DNA from: CAWBUW01 sp963792075
GTDB taxonomy: Bacteria > Chloroflexota > Anaerolineae > Anaerolineales > UBA4823
Direction of reading: 5' to 3'
Length of the DNA stretch: 64,000 nt
Assembly (NCBI GenBank): GCA_963792075.1
Contig: CAWBUW010000011.1
Location: forward strand, 299,394-363,393
Positions 42,971 to 53,698 of the stretch are shown piece after piece (positions within the stretch are counted from its first letter, which is position 1; each line of letters starts with the position of its first letter). The notes beneath the pieces are model-generated. The model searched no databases, was not told the origin of the DNA, and saw nothing but the letters and a program-made list of their open reading frames with translations. The translations under genes were made by a program, and so were the position numbers.

Positions 42971-44309
42971 ACCGCTTCCCCAAAGCAATCGGCCAGGAGT
43001 GTCCCCAACCTGCGCTCCAACATGGTAAAAGAGTAAAAGCGGCGGGCCAGAGTCGTAGTTGAGCTCGCTCTGCGCCTGAGCCTGCTGCGGGTGGGTCAGG
43101 ACGTAGCAGGTGTCCTGCAAAGTCTTCTCACTGATGAAACCGTCGAACTCGATCACTTGAAATCCCTTGGGCTTGATGTCCGCTTCAAAAATCGAGTAAT
43201 TGTTGACCACCAGGGGGCGTTTGTAATAAATGGCCTCCAGGAAGGCATTGCCAAACCCCTCAAGCGACGAGGGGTAAGTGACCAGGTCTGCGTGCGGGTA
43301 AATATCACCCAGGGTGTAGACCTTCTGCCCGTCGGAGTTCAAATCCCGTTTCGGGCCCACGATCTTCGATTCGAAATTGACCGTCACGTTCAGGAGGGCG
43401 GCGAACTCACGCAGGCGCTTTTCGTAGGCGCTGCCTTCGTCGCCGGAGGCGTGCGAGATGACCAGCACGGCGGGCAGCCCCAGGCGGCGCACCAGCTCGA
43501 TGGAGTGCTCGATACCTTTGCGCTGGATGATGCGCGTGGGCTGCAAGACCAGGTGCTGCGCGGGGGATACCCCCAGGTCCGCCCTGGCCGAACGGGCGTA
43601 ATCGTCCAGCGGGGGCGGCGGCGAGTCGAAGTCCATCACGTTCGGGATGACCATGGGATGCAGGCCGGTGCGGGAGGCGAGCTGAAAAGCCTGCACCGAG
43701 TTGATCACCACGTGGCGGACGGAATCCAGGTTGGGCGGGAAACGCCGCGGCGATGTAATCCCGCACGGAGTTATTCATGAAGCGCTGGCGTTCCCAGTAG
43801 AAGTCATGGTGGTGCGCGATCACAGGGTAGCCCGTCTCGGCGATGAACTCGGTCAGCGCCAGGCCCAGGGGCAGGTTGATGGGGATGGTCAGGGCGTTCT
43901 CGACGATGAGCATTTCCAGGCGGAAGCGGTGCGCAAATTTGTACAGATGCTCTTTGAAGTAAACCTTGTAATCCTGGATGCGTTTGGTGATGCGCGCCGG
44001 GCGGATGTAGATCGAAAAGAAATCCTGGTGCAGCTCCGAGATCTCCGGGTGCGCCTTGCGGCCCTCGTGCAGGCTCCCCCACTGGCCCTGGTAAACGATC
44101 TGGTTGATGGCGTCGATCTCAGGATGGCGGTAATGGGCTTCGGGGACCAGGTAGCTGACCTCAGACGGGCGGTCGCACTCCCCACAGAAGTAAAAGCAGG
44201 CGTGTCCCATGCGTTCCAGGACCGCCGCCCACTTCTCGGTTTCGAGCGAAACCCCATCCGTGCCCGCAAAGCGGGTGGAGACAAACCCAATGCGCCGTGA
44301 AAGAGTCAT
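42967..44309 (-). CDS. GT4-type glycosyltransferase, frame disturbed twice
   Basis: The gene starts at ATG 44309 (MTLSRRIGFVSTRFAGTDGV) and runs through WAAVLERMGHACFYFCGECD and VIAHHHDFYWERQRF. Near 43737-43742 the frame shifts by one base, after which FPPNLDSVRHVVINSVQAF continues to PNVMDFDSPPPPLDD and LVLQPTRIIQRKGIEHSIEL. A second shift near 43046-43053 restores LARRFYSFTMLERRLGTLLA, ending in a stop that overlaps the next ATG. The repaired protein, about 447 residues, is a GT-B enzyme. Both shifts could be assembly errors. Together with GpgS it may build a compatible-solute glycoside. Confidence 0.75.
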
Positions 44310-44349
44310 GGTGGTATCCCTGCTTTCATCCTTTATACCACAAAAGATA

Positions 44350-44397
44350 AGACCCTAAAGGTCTTTTAGCCCTGACGGGCTGAGACCTTTAGGGTCT
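44350..44397. terminator. Complex hairpin between glycosyltransferase operon and defence island
   Basis: AGACCCTAAAGGTCT and AGACCTTTAGGGTCT pair around an inner AGCCCTGACGGGCT hairpin. The sequence is related to the proS terminator at 38914. 44398-44550 holds no gene. Confidence 0.75.
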
Positions 44398-44550
44398 GCT
44401 TGCTCTCGAATTGATCTTTGAAACAATGTGAGGAACAAATCATTCAAACAAAGCTTGCCGATGCAATATCGCACCTGCTATATTACTTGACTCGCTCCCA
44501 AATAGGGCGTAAACTAAAGCTATGGTATGGGGTGACATGACTGGATCACC

Positions 44551-47500
44551 ATGAAAGAAATCGTTCCATCAGATTATTCGCTTCGGATCAAGCAGCTCCG
44601 CCAACGCTTTAGCCTCACCCAGGTGCAGATGGCGGAGTTAATGGGAGTTTCGTTTGCCTCGATCAACCGCTGGGAAAACGGCCAAACGAAACCTGCTCTA
44701 TTAGCCTGGAAACAAATCGCTCGCGCTGAAATCTTAGGGATAGGGGCATTGAGCAAGGATTTTTCGCCCCAGGCGTATTCTTCTCATACTGTAACCGAAC
44801 CCAAAGCCGAGTACCTTACCCAATCTGGTATGGCCCCAGTCCGTGATTTCTCAACTCCATCTGAAATTGTACGCGTGGTAGCGGAGGGTGAACGGTTAGC
44901 ATACGGTCATCTGTTCAATCCTGCCTTTGCCACCGAAACATCTCACATTGATCCTCTTCCCCACCAGCGTATTGCGGTTTACGATGCCATGCTGACCCAG
45001 CCGCGCCTGCGTTTCTTGCTGGCAGACGACGCCGGCGCGGGCAAAACGATCATGGCAGGGCTGTACATCCGTGAGATGTTGGCGCGGCGTCTAATCCAGC
45101 GTGTCCTAATTGTCCCGCCGGCTGGATTGGTGAGCAATTGGGAGCGCGAAATGCACACCCTGTTCAGCCTGCAATTTCGGGCAGTAGCCGGCAGTGAGGC
45201 GCGGCGCTTGCCAAACACCGCGGCAAGCGGCGGCAATCCATTCATTGGACCAGATAGCGATTTACTCATCGTCAGCATGGACACCCTATCAAGCGAAAGG
45301 ATGTTTTCGCGCCTTCGGGAATCCGATGTGCCTCCTTATGACCTGGTGATTTTTGATGAAAGCCATAAGCTTTCGGCTGACCGCCAGCCTGATTTCACCG
45401 TGCGCAAAACCGACCGTTATAAGCTGGCCGAGGCGCTGGCCGGTGTGCGGGTGGATGACGAGCCATGGCAGCTCTCCTGGAACGCCCGCCATTTGCTCTT
45501 GCTCACGGCAACGCCCCACATGGGCAAGGATTACCCATACTACTGCCTGTGGAAACTGCTCGAACCGGAATTGCTCTCCACCTTCGACGCGTTTGGCGCG
45601 TATCCAGCCGATGCACGCAAGCGGCATTTCATCCGCCGCACAAAAGAAGAAATGGTGCATTTTGATGGTACCCCGATCTACCCGAAGCGTGTTTCGGATA
45701 CGCTTAGCTACGATTTGACCCAGGGAACCATCAGCGAGCAGCGGTTATACGACGAAACCACTGCCTACATCGAAACCTATTACAACCGCGCTCGCATTCT
45801 CAATCGTTCAGCCGCACGCCTGGCAATGAGCATTTTCCAGCGGCGGCTGGCCAGCTCCACGTATGCCTTGATGCGCTCGTTCGAGCGCCGCATCGAGAAG
45901 CTGGAAAAGCTGATCGATGATATTCGCTCTGGAAAACTGAGCATAGAGGCCTTGCAATCCATCCAGCGCAAGTTGGAAAGCCTGCAGGACCCGCTGGACG
46001 AGAAGACCGCTGACGAGGAAGATAATCCGGTGGATGGTGGAGAAGAAGTTGACGCCGTGGAAGGGCAGCTTCTGGCGGGATTAGTGGCTGTCTCTTTAGC
46101 CGACCTGGAAGCCGAACGCATCCAGGTCAGTCGTTTGCTCGACCTGGCACGCCGGGTGTACGATCAGGGCCTGGAGTCCAAGTTCGAGCGCCTGCGCCAG
46201 ATCTTGCGCGATCCCCAATTCCAGAACGAGAAAATGATCGTCTTTACAGAGCACAAGGATACGCTGGAATTCCTGGTACGGCGACTGGAAGGGATCGGTT
46301 ACGCGGGCCAGGTGGCCCAAATCCACGGCGGGATGAGCACCCATCCCGATCCCATCACCGGCTTTAGTGAGCGCGATGAGCAGGTGGAAATCTTCCGCAA
46401 GCCGGTCGCCGATGGCGGGGCGCGCTTCCTGGTGGCTACCGACGCGGCCGGCGAAGGCATCAACCTGCAATTCTGCTGGCTGATGATCAATTACGATGTC
46501 CCCTGGAACCCGGCCCGCCTGGAGCAGCGCATGGGACGCATCCATCGCTACAAGCAAACCCATGATCCGGTGGTGATCCTCAACCTGGTGGCGGGCAAGA
46601 CCCGCGAGGGCCGCGTGCTCAAGACCCTGCTCGATAAGCTGGAGCGCATCCGCAAAGAGCTGGGCAGCGATAAGGTGTTCGATGTGGTGGGGCGCTTATT
46701 CGAGGGCTTGTCGCTTCGGGCGTATATGGAACGGGTCTTTACAGAGCACGATATCCAGGGCGTAGAGCAAGAAATAGAAGGCAAGCTAACCCCAGAACAG
46801 GTGCGCGCCTTAGAAGCGCACGAACGCCGATTGTATGGCGATGGCGGGGATGTTAAATCTAAATTACCGCGTTTGCAGGAGACCCTCTCCCAGGAGGCTT
46901 ATCGCCGCCTGCTGCCCGGCTATGTGCGCCGATTCGTTGAAAAAGCTGTACCCCTGTTGGATATTGGGATTGACGGCGACCTGGACGGCGAGTTTTCGCT
47001 GCTGCCGCTCAGAGCTGGCGCGCTCGATCCGCTTTGGCCAGTGCTGGAGATGTATCCAGCCGAACGCCGCGAGAAGCTGGCCATTTTCCGACGCCAGGGA
47101 GCAGACTCGTCCGGTACGGTTTTTCTGCACCCCGGCGAGCCATTCTTTGATCACTTGCGGGCGTATGTTTGCGCCCGTTTTGGCTCAAACGCCTTGCGGG
47201 GAGGTATGTTTGTGGACCCCACCGCCAACCAACCCTATTTCTTCCACCTGGCGCTGGTTGAAGTAGTGCGCCAGGGTGACCCGGCCTTCCCTGCCCTGAA
47301 ACAAGAGCAGATGCTGGATTGCCGCCTGGTTGGTCTGCGACAGAGTCCAATGGCGACATCACTGAAACGCCGGTAGAAAGTTTATTACTGCTCAAGGGTG
47401 GTGACGGATTAAGTCCCAATGCACTGCCGGTGATTGCTTCTGCCAATGATTTCATCAACCAGGCGCACGCCTATGCGCTAGAACGGGTGGCGCGCAAACT

Positions 47501-48212
47501 GGCCGAGACGAAGCGCCAGGCGCTCCAGATCACGCTTCCGGAACGATTAGATTTTCTCCGGCGCGGTTATGATTACCAGGATGCCGAACTGGCCGCGGCG
47601 CGTTCAAAATTAACCGAGAAAGCCCGCGATGACGATGCGCGCGCCAAAGGCGAGCTAACCAGGATCAAAGCTCGCCAAAAAACACTGGCCGACCAACGTG
47701 ATTTAGCTTTGCGGACCGCCGCACGTGAACCCGAGTTGATTATGCCGGGAGAGATCACCTTCCTGGTCCACGCGCTGGTGCTGCCATCCAGCGATCCGGA
47801 AGACCAGAAGCGGCGCGATAAAGAGATTGAAATGATCGCCATGCGTGTGGCAACCGCCTACGAAGAAGCCCAGGGTGCAGCGATCCAGGATGTCTCCACC
47901 AAAGAAAAGGCCCTGGCTGCGGGCCTGGGTGAATACCCCGGCTTCGACCTGCTCTCTCGCCGTCCAGATGGGGAGGTATGTTGCATTGAAGTCAAGGGGC
48001 GCGCCGGTGTGGGAGACGTGGATATCAGCGAGAATGAATGGGCCAAAGCCTGCAATTTACGCAAGGAATATTGGTTGTATGTGGTTTTAAACTGCGCTAG
48101 CTCACATCCCCGGTTGATGAGGATAAATGATCCTTGGATCAAATTGGTAGCCAAAGCGCGAAGTTTTGTGTTAGACGAGACAGAAATCATCCTTATGTCT
48201 GAAGAAAGGTGA
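44551..48212 (+). CDS. SNF2-type helicase with N-terminal XRE HTH and C-terminal DUF3883, split by a one-base shift
   Basis: First gene of the antiviral island. Residues about 8-55 are an XRE HTH (LRQRFSLTQVQMAELMGVSF then INRWENGQ). The SF2 helicase core follows: LADDAGAGKTIMAGL (motif I), VIFDESHK (DESH), LLLTATPH, VFTEHKDTLEFLVRRLEG, ATDAAGEGINLQ and EQRMGRIHRY. The frame ends at 47376, but the coding signal continues in another frame from about 47340: ESNGDITETPVESLLLLKGG, then coiled helices and a DUF3883-like end (GFDLLSRRPDGEVCCIEVKG). Restoring one base gives one protein of about 1220 residues. Helicase plus DUF3883 is characteristic of DISARM-like and related systems; the HTH fusion suggests self-regulation. 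The function is inferred. Confidence 0.85.
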
Positions 48213-48273
48213 CCGATTTTCGGTATACGGCTAAAAACTAATCACATTCAATAACCGAATTTGGAAGGGCTAA

Positions 48274-49989
48274 ATGGATTTCTCAAGCGCATTCAATCGT
48301 GAACTTGATCATTATCAAACTAAATTTGGCTTGCCGCCGGATAAAGCATTCCTTCTATGGTTTGCCACTTCAATTCTAGAATTAAGTGAGGACGAAGCCT
48401 TGGAAGCTATTTCTGTTGAAGGCGCAAATGACAAAGGGATTGACTTATTTTATTTGGATGATGATGAAGGAAGAATATTTATTGTCCAGGGTAAGTATAG
48501 CTCTAACCTGGCGTACTCTCCGAAAGAAAGAGATGTCTCGAATCTTGAAAGCTCATTGAACTGGTTATCCAACCCCGAAGCACTTGAAAGGGAAGGGAGA
48601 AAAGAACTTGCACAAGCAAGCCAGGACTATAACGAAGCAAGAAAAAATGGTTATGGCATCGAGTTAATTTTCGTTTATACAGGACAGAAGTCGGATAATA
48701 TTGAGAAAAAGATCGAGGTTTATAATCAGAACACGGATAATATTGAAAAAAACCGGGCTTTTAGACATTATCATCTGGATCTAATAAAGAATCTATGGGA
48801 AGAAAACCAAGGGGGCCGACAACGCATTGAAAGAGCGACATTAAGACCCGTAGGAGATACCCTTACCTTAAATGGGAAATTTGGGAAAGCGATTCTTGCG
48901 ACTGTTCAATGCAGCGAAATAGTGGATCTTTATAATCAACACCATGACAGATTATTTGACCGAAACGTACGGTTATTTTTAGGAGCCCGTAAAGGTTCAG
49001 TGAACGCGGGAATGGCAACCACAATAAAAGATCCCAATGATCGAGGGAATTTTTGGGCTTACAACAATGGTATTACTATTATTTGCGACGACGTTCACTT
49101 AGAGAAAAATAAGGATATCTCTATAGTAAACTTCAGTATTGTTAATGGATGTCAGACAACTGTATCATTAGCGGATAACGAAGGGGATTCTCCTGAGCTA
49201 ATGGTTTTAGTTCGGTGTATTGCTGCTTCAGCTTCTATTGTTGATGATGTCATTCGTTATACTAACTCACAGAACCCCATACGATCGTGGGATATTGCGT
49301 CTCAAGACAGAACTCAGAGAAGGCTAAAGACAGAATTCGACCATTTAAAAAAGCCATATATATATATAACGAGAAGAGGTGATAAACCTTCCGGTAATTT
49401 AATGAAATATCGTGATAGTACGGGTAAGCTCCGTCAAATATCCATTGACATTGTAGGTCAATATATGGCAGCCTTCCGGTGTAATCCTGTACTGGCTTAC
49501 AAACACAAAGCATTTATTTTCTCTAAATTCCATGATGATGTGTTCTCTCCCGACATACGAGTTGAGGAGATACTATTTTCTTGGACTTGTGGAGAAATAT
49601 GTAGACCCATTATCGCGGAGATGATAAAAAATGATAATGAAGTGGGAAAAATACTCAAAAAAGGTGGTGTTCTATTTACTTTGGCGGTAATGTCCGAAGT
49701 GATTCGGACAAGAAATGGGGCAACATATATATCAACAATTACAGAGGAACAAGCAGATGGCACAAGAATGAAAGATCGTTTAAGAAAGTATGCTCATTAT
49801 TCTGCAATGAAATATCTTGAAGCCGTATATGATGAGGCAAGTTTAAAACAAGCAGAATTGGCAACCCTAATTAGACAGAAGGAGTTTTTCGACAGCGTAC
49901 TAACTCGAATAAAACGTGAATATCAAAAGGATGCATTAAATCTGCAATGGTTAAATGGAGCACTCCCAAAATTGGGAAAACACGAATAA
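48274..49989 (+). CDS. AIPR-family (abortive infection) protein
   Basis: A 571-residue protein with the AIPR core: AYNNGITIICDDVHLEKNKD, IVNGCQTTVSLADN, IRYTNSQNPIRSWDIASQDR, then RLKTEFDHL and ITRRGDKPS. The N-terminal part (KAFLLWFATSILELSEDEAL, EGANDKGIDLFYLDDDEGRI then FIVQGKYSS) resembles a PD-(D/E)xK-type nuclease with D..QGK. Base composition is more AT-rich than the flanking helicase and methyltransferase, suggesting separate acquisition. AIPR proteins are associated with phage-resistance islands. RBS GGAAGGG precedes ATG 48274. Confidence 0.85.
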   Translation: MDFSSAFNRELDHYQTKFGLPPDKAFLLWFATSILELSEDEALEAISVEGANDKGIDLFYLDDDEGRIFIVQGKYSSNLAYSPKERDVSNLESSLNWLSNPEALEREGRKELAQASQDYNEARKNGYGIELIFVYTGQKSDNIEKKIEVYNQNTDNIEKNRAFRHYHLDLIKNLWEENQGGRQRIERATLRPVGDTLTLNGKFGKAILATVQCSEIVDLYNQHHDRLFDRNVRLFLGARKGSVNAGMATTIKDPNDRGNFWAYNNGITIICDDVHLEKNKDISIVNFSIVNGCQTTVSLADNEGDSPELMVLVRCIAASASIVDDVIRYTNSQNPIRSWDIASQDRTQRRLKTEFDHLKKPYIYITRRGDKPSGNLMKYRDSTGKLRQISIDIVGQYMAAFRCNPVLAYKHKAFIFSKFHDDVFSPDIRVEEILFSWTCGEICRPIIAEMIKNDNEVGKILKKGGVLFTLAVMSEVIRTRNGATYISTITEEQADGTRMKDRLRKYAHYSAMKYLEAVYDEASLKQAELATLIRQKEFFDSVLTRIKREYQKDALNLQWLNGALPKLGKHE

Positions 49990-50426
49990 TTACTTCACTC
50001 CAAACTTTCAGAAGTTGCCTATCCTCAAAAACTGAATCCTCTTGATACCTTTCCCCATTGAGAACTTACTCCAAGGGTCCAACGAGTTGGTGATATTAAT
50101 CGTATATATAAAATTTTATTATGCGCTCCAATCTTAAAATGTTTGACAACACTCATCACTCATGCTATAAGATAGATACATCCCCCCTGTTCCTTCGGGA
50201 GCAGGGCGCGAGGCGGCCTTGCGCCGCCTCTGCTTTTAATTTCGACAGCTCCTGGCAGCAGCCCAACTTGCCTTTTTCTTCAAAGGGAAGAATATGAAGT
50301 ACCGGATTTACATTAAAAAAGCCCTCTGCAGGGCTCCCGATGGCACAGCCATCCACATCCAGATCACTGGATTAATACTATGATATATAACGCTATACTT
50401 AAAATCGAGCGTTTTGAAGTAATTTC
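49990..50426. other. Intergenic stretch between AIPR and DUF1156 genes
   Basis: 437 bases without a convincing coding frame. It contains two small hairpins near 50186-50232 (CCCTGTTCC / GGGAGCAGG and GAGGCGG / CCGCCTC) and AT-rich flanks that may hold a promoter for the DUF1156 gene. Confidence 0.5.
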
Positions 50427-53400
50427 ATGACTTACACTAAACGCCTCATCGAAGTCGCCTTCCCCCTTAAACAGACCTCCATCGATTCCGTCCACGAGAA
50501 AAACGTGCGCCACGGGCATATCTCCACGCTGCACATCTGGCCGGCGCGCCGTCCCCTGGCAGCCTGCCGGGCGGCACTAGTGGCCACGTTACTTCCAGAC
50601 CCAGAAAACGATGATGAACGCCAAATCATCCTGGAAAAATTGGGCGGCAAACTGGTTCAGCGGGTGAAAAAGGTGAAGAACGCTGACGGCAAGGTGGAAG
50701 AAAAAGTCGTTGAAGAAACCGAAGGCGGTATTCTGCACTGGGGGCGCGAATCCGGCCCGGACCTGGAATGGTTCCGCCAGAAGATCCGGGAGGCCTACGG
50801 CGGGCGAGCGCCGAAGGTGCTGGACCCGTTTGCCGGCGGCGGGGCCATTCCGCTGGAAGCCATGCGCCTGGGCTGCGAAGTCACCGCGATGGACATCAAT
50901 CCGGTGGCCTGGTTCATCTTGAAATGCACGCTGGAATACCCGCAAAAGCTGGCCGGGCAGACCCGCCCGCTGCCCGATTTTGCCTTGCAAGATTCGGAGT
51001 TCATGGAGGCGTATTTCAAGGCGCAGGGATTAAGTGGGCAGGCGCTGCAAACACGCCTAGCTGAAGTTGGGCATATCAGCACCGAGAAGCAACCCCAACT
51101 GGGTTTTGATTTTCTCTCGGAATCGGCAGCGCAGACAGACGCAGTTCTTGAAGCAGATCTAGCCTGGCACGTGCGCGCTTGGGGCCGGCGGGTGCTTGCT
51201 AAAGCCCGTCGTGATCTAGCGCGCTTCTACCCCACCTACGCGGATTTCGAGCCGCTGGTTACTGTGGCCCACAAAACCGAGACGCGCCCGATGCATCTCG
51301 TATTGCTCAGGGAAGATGGCACGCCCGACTTAGCCACCCTTAACGCTGAGTTTGACGAAGCTTATCTAAAAGACAAGCGCAACCCCCGTTGGGTTACCAA
51401 ACCGACTGTAGCCTATCTATGGGCGCGCACAGTGGCCTGCAAGAATTGCCGCGCTACTATCCCGCTCCTTAAGACCCGCTGGCTGGCTAAAAAGGATAAG
51501 AAACGCGTGGCATTAGGCATGAAGCCAAGAGCTGAAAAAACAGGGGTTATCTTTGAAATTCAAGAGGGTGTGCCTATTACTGGTAAAAACTTCGCTGAGC
51601 GCAAAGCTTACGATAAGCAAATTGGCGGCGGCACCATGTCTCGATCCGGCGCAACTTGTCCATGCTGTGAGGGGATTATGACACCTGAGGATCTACGCCT
51701 GGAAGGGCAGGCAGGACGACTTGGTGCAGTGATGACCGCTGTGGTGGTGGATGGGCCCAATGGCAAAGAATACCGACTACCCGCCGAAGATGAGATTCAC
51801 CTGGCCGCTGAAGCCGAGGACAAATTAGAAGCCATTTATGATCAAATCCCCTCTGGCTTGCCAGATGAACCTGTACCTCGGGGGGGAGCAGATCAGGAGG
51901 CGGCTCGCCATTTACCACATACATCTATGGCCTTGACCATTGGAAGGATCTATTCACCAAGAGGCAGCTTTTAAATCTTGGAATATTTGCATATCTAACG
52001 CGCATTGCGATAAGCGAAATTAAGGAATACCACGAAGAATGGTCAGAGCCGCTTGGCGCTTATTTGGCTCTCATCTTTGATAAATTATTAAACGTCACAA
52101 GTACTTTATGTACATGGAACTTAACACCACAGTCTATTAGAGGAACTTTTTCTAGGTTTGCTCTGCCAATAACTTGGGATTTTGTTGAAACATCGCCATT
52201 GTCAGACATTGGAGGAACATATTCTGGTGCCATTAATGTTGTGGGTGAATCTCTAGACTTTGTTTTTCAAAGTGCATGTTATGGCGATTCTGCTTATGTG
52301 CTAAAAAGTTCAGCACGAAGAGTTAGCAGAAGCGTAGATTTGGTTTTAACGGATCCACCATACTATGATGCAATCCCATACTCGGACTTAATGGACTTTT
52401 TTTATATATGGTTAAAACGTATTTTAGGTGACCTAACTGATGAATTTTCATCCGCATTTTCCGAAAAATTATCGCCTAAATGGGATCACGAGAACAACGA
52501 TGGAGAATTAATTGATGATGCTAGTCGTTTTGGCGGAAGTCAAGAAAAATCTAAAACCAATTATGAAGAAGGGATGGCTAGTGTCTTTAAGAACTGCTTT
52601 GATGTGTTAAGCCAAGACGGAAGGTTAGTAATAGTCTTCGCACACAAACAACCGAATGCTTGGGAGACTTTAGTTTCAGCAATAATAAAAGCGGGATTCG
52701 TGGTTGATGGTAGTTGGCCCATTCAAACCGAAAGAGAGGCTCGAACCAGAGCGTTATCATCTGCTGCTCTGGCTTCATCCGTCTGGCTGGTGTGTAAAAA
52801 ACGCCCTGAAACTGCTCGCCCTGGTTGGGACAATCGTGTGCTGGATGAAATGCGCGAGAAAATCACTACCCGCCTGCGCGATTTTTGGGATGCCGGCATC
52901 CGCGGCCCAGATTTTGTCTGGGCTGCTACCGGCCCGGCGCTGGAAGCCTACAGCCAATACCCGGCAGTCAAGAAAGCCAACGAACCCGGTCAGTTGATGA
53001 CCGTCGGCGAGTTTCTGCGCCATGTGCGCAGGATGGTGGTGGATTTTGTTGTCGGACGCGTGCTGACCAAAGATGGCGAACCATCCACCGTCAGCGGCCT
53101 GGATGATGTAACTACCTACTACCTGCTGCACCGCAACGATTTTGGCTTTGATGACGCCCCGGCTGGTGCGTGCATACTCTACGCAGTTTCGTGCGGCCTT
53201 TCGGATAAAGACCTGGCCGACCGGTACGATTTGCTGGCGCGCACCGGTGGAATAGAAGCATCTGAAGAAGAGAGCGAAGAGGGCGATACCGGCGAGGTTG
53301 AAGAGGGCAGCGGCAGTACCTTGCGGCTCAAATCCTGGCAGCAACGGAAACGCCCTGGCATGGGGTTTGACCCTGCTCTGGACAACACTACTGCACACGT

Positions 53401-53686
53401 ACCCATGTTCCTCGACATGGAGGCTCAAGTGTCACAGTCGCGCGAAGTTCCGTTGATTGATCAGATTCACCGCCTGATGCATCTGTGGAAAGCAGGCGAT
53501 GTGAATAAGGTCAACGATTATCTTGATATTCGCGGCCTGCGCCGCAATCAATTATTCCACCAATTGCTGCAGGCGCTGATTGAGCTGGCGCCGGCAGGGG
53601 GTGAAGAGAGGGCGTTGATGGAGAGTATCAGCAATCATGTGGTGGGCCGGGGGCAGGCCGCCATGCGTTTGTTTCAAGATGGATGA
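50427..53686 (+). CDS. DUF1156 DNA methyltransferase, split by a one-base shift at a poly-G tract
   Basis: Large DNA-adenine methyltransferase of an antiviral system. The N-terminal DUF1156 signature is HISTLHIWPARRPLAACRAA; the AdoMet motif follows as VLDPFAGGGAIPLEAMRLGC. Cys pairs CKNC and CPCCEG suggest a zinc element. The catalytic motif is VLTDPPYYDAIPYSDLMDFF in the second frame (52064-53686). The first frame ends at 51974, but YIYGLDHWKDLFTKRQLLNL, then IFAYLTRIAISEIKEYHEEW continue it after a seven-G run at 51880-51886. Adding one G joins both into about 1086 codons. It could be an assembly error, a mutation, or a phase-variable switch. Confidence 0.88.
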
Positions 53687-53698
53687 TTGGAGATAGAT

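Noticed and set aside
41867..43036. 389-codon plus-strand frame
   Set aside because: Antisense to two glycosyltransferases with good signatures. Its own translation is Gln/Arg/Gly-rich and has no known family.
41750..43711. 653-residue double glycosyltransferase fusion
   Set aside because: The junction is out of frame for the first enzyme. A one-base change gives it a proper end that overlaps the ATG of the second.
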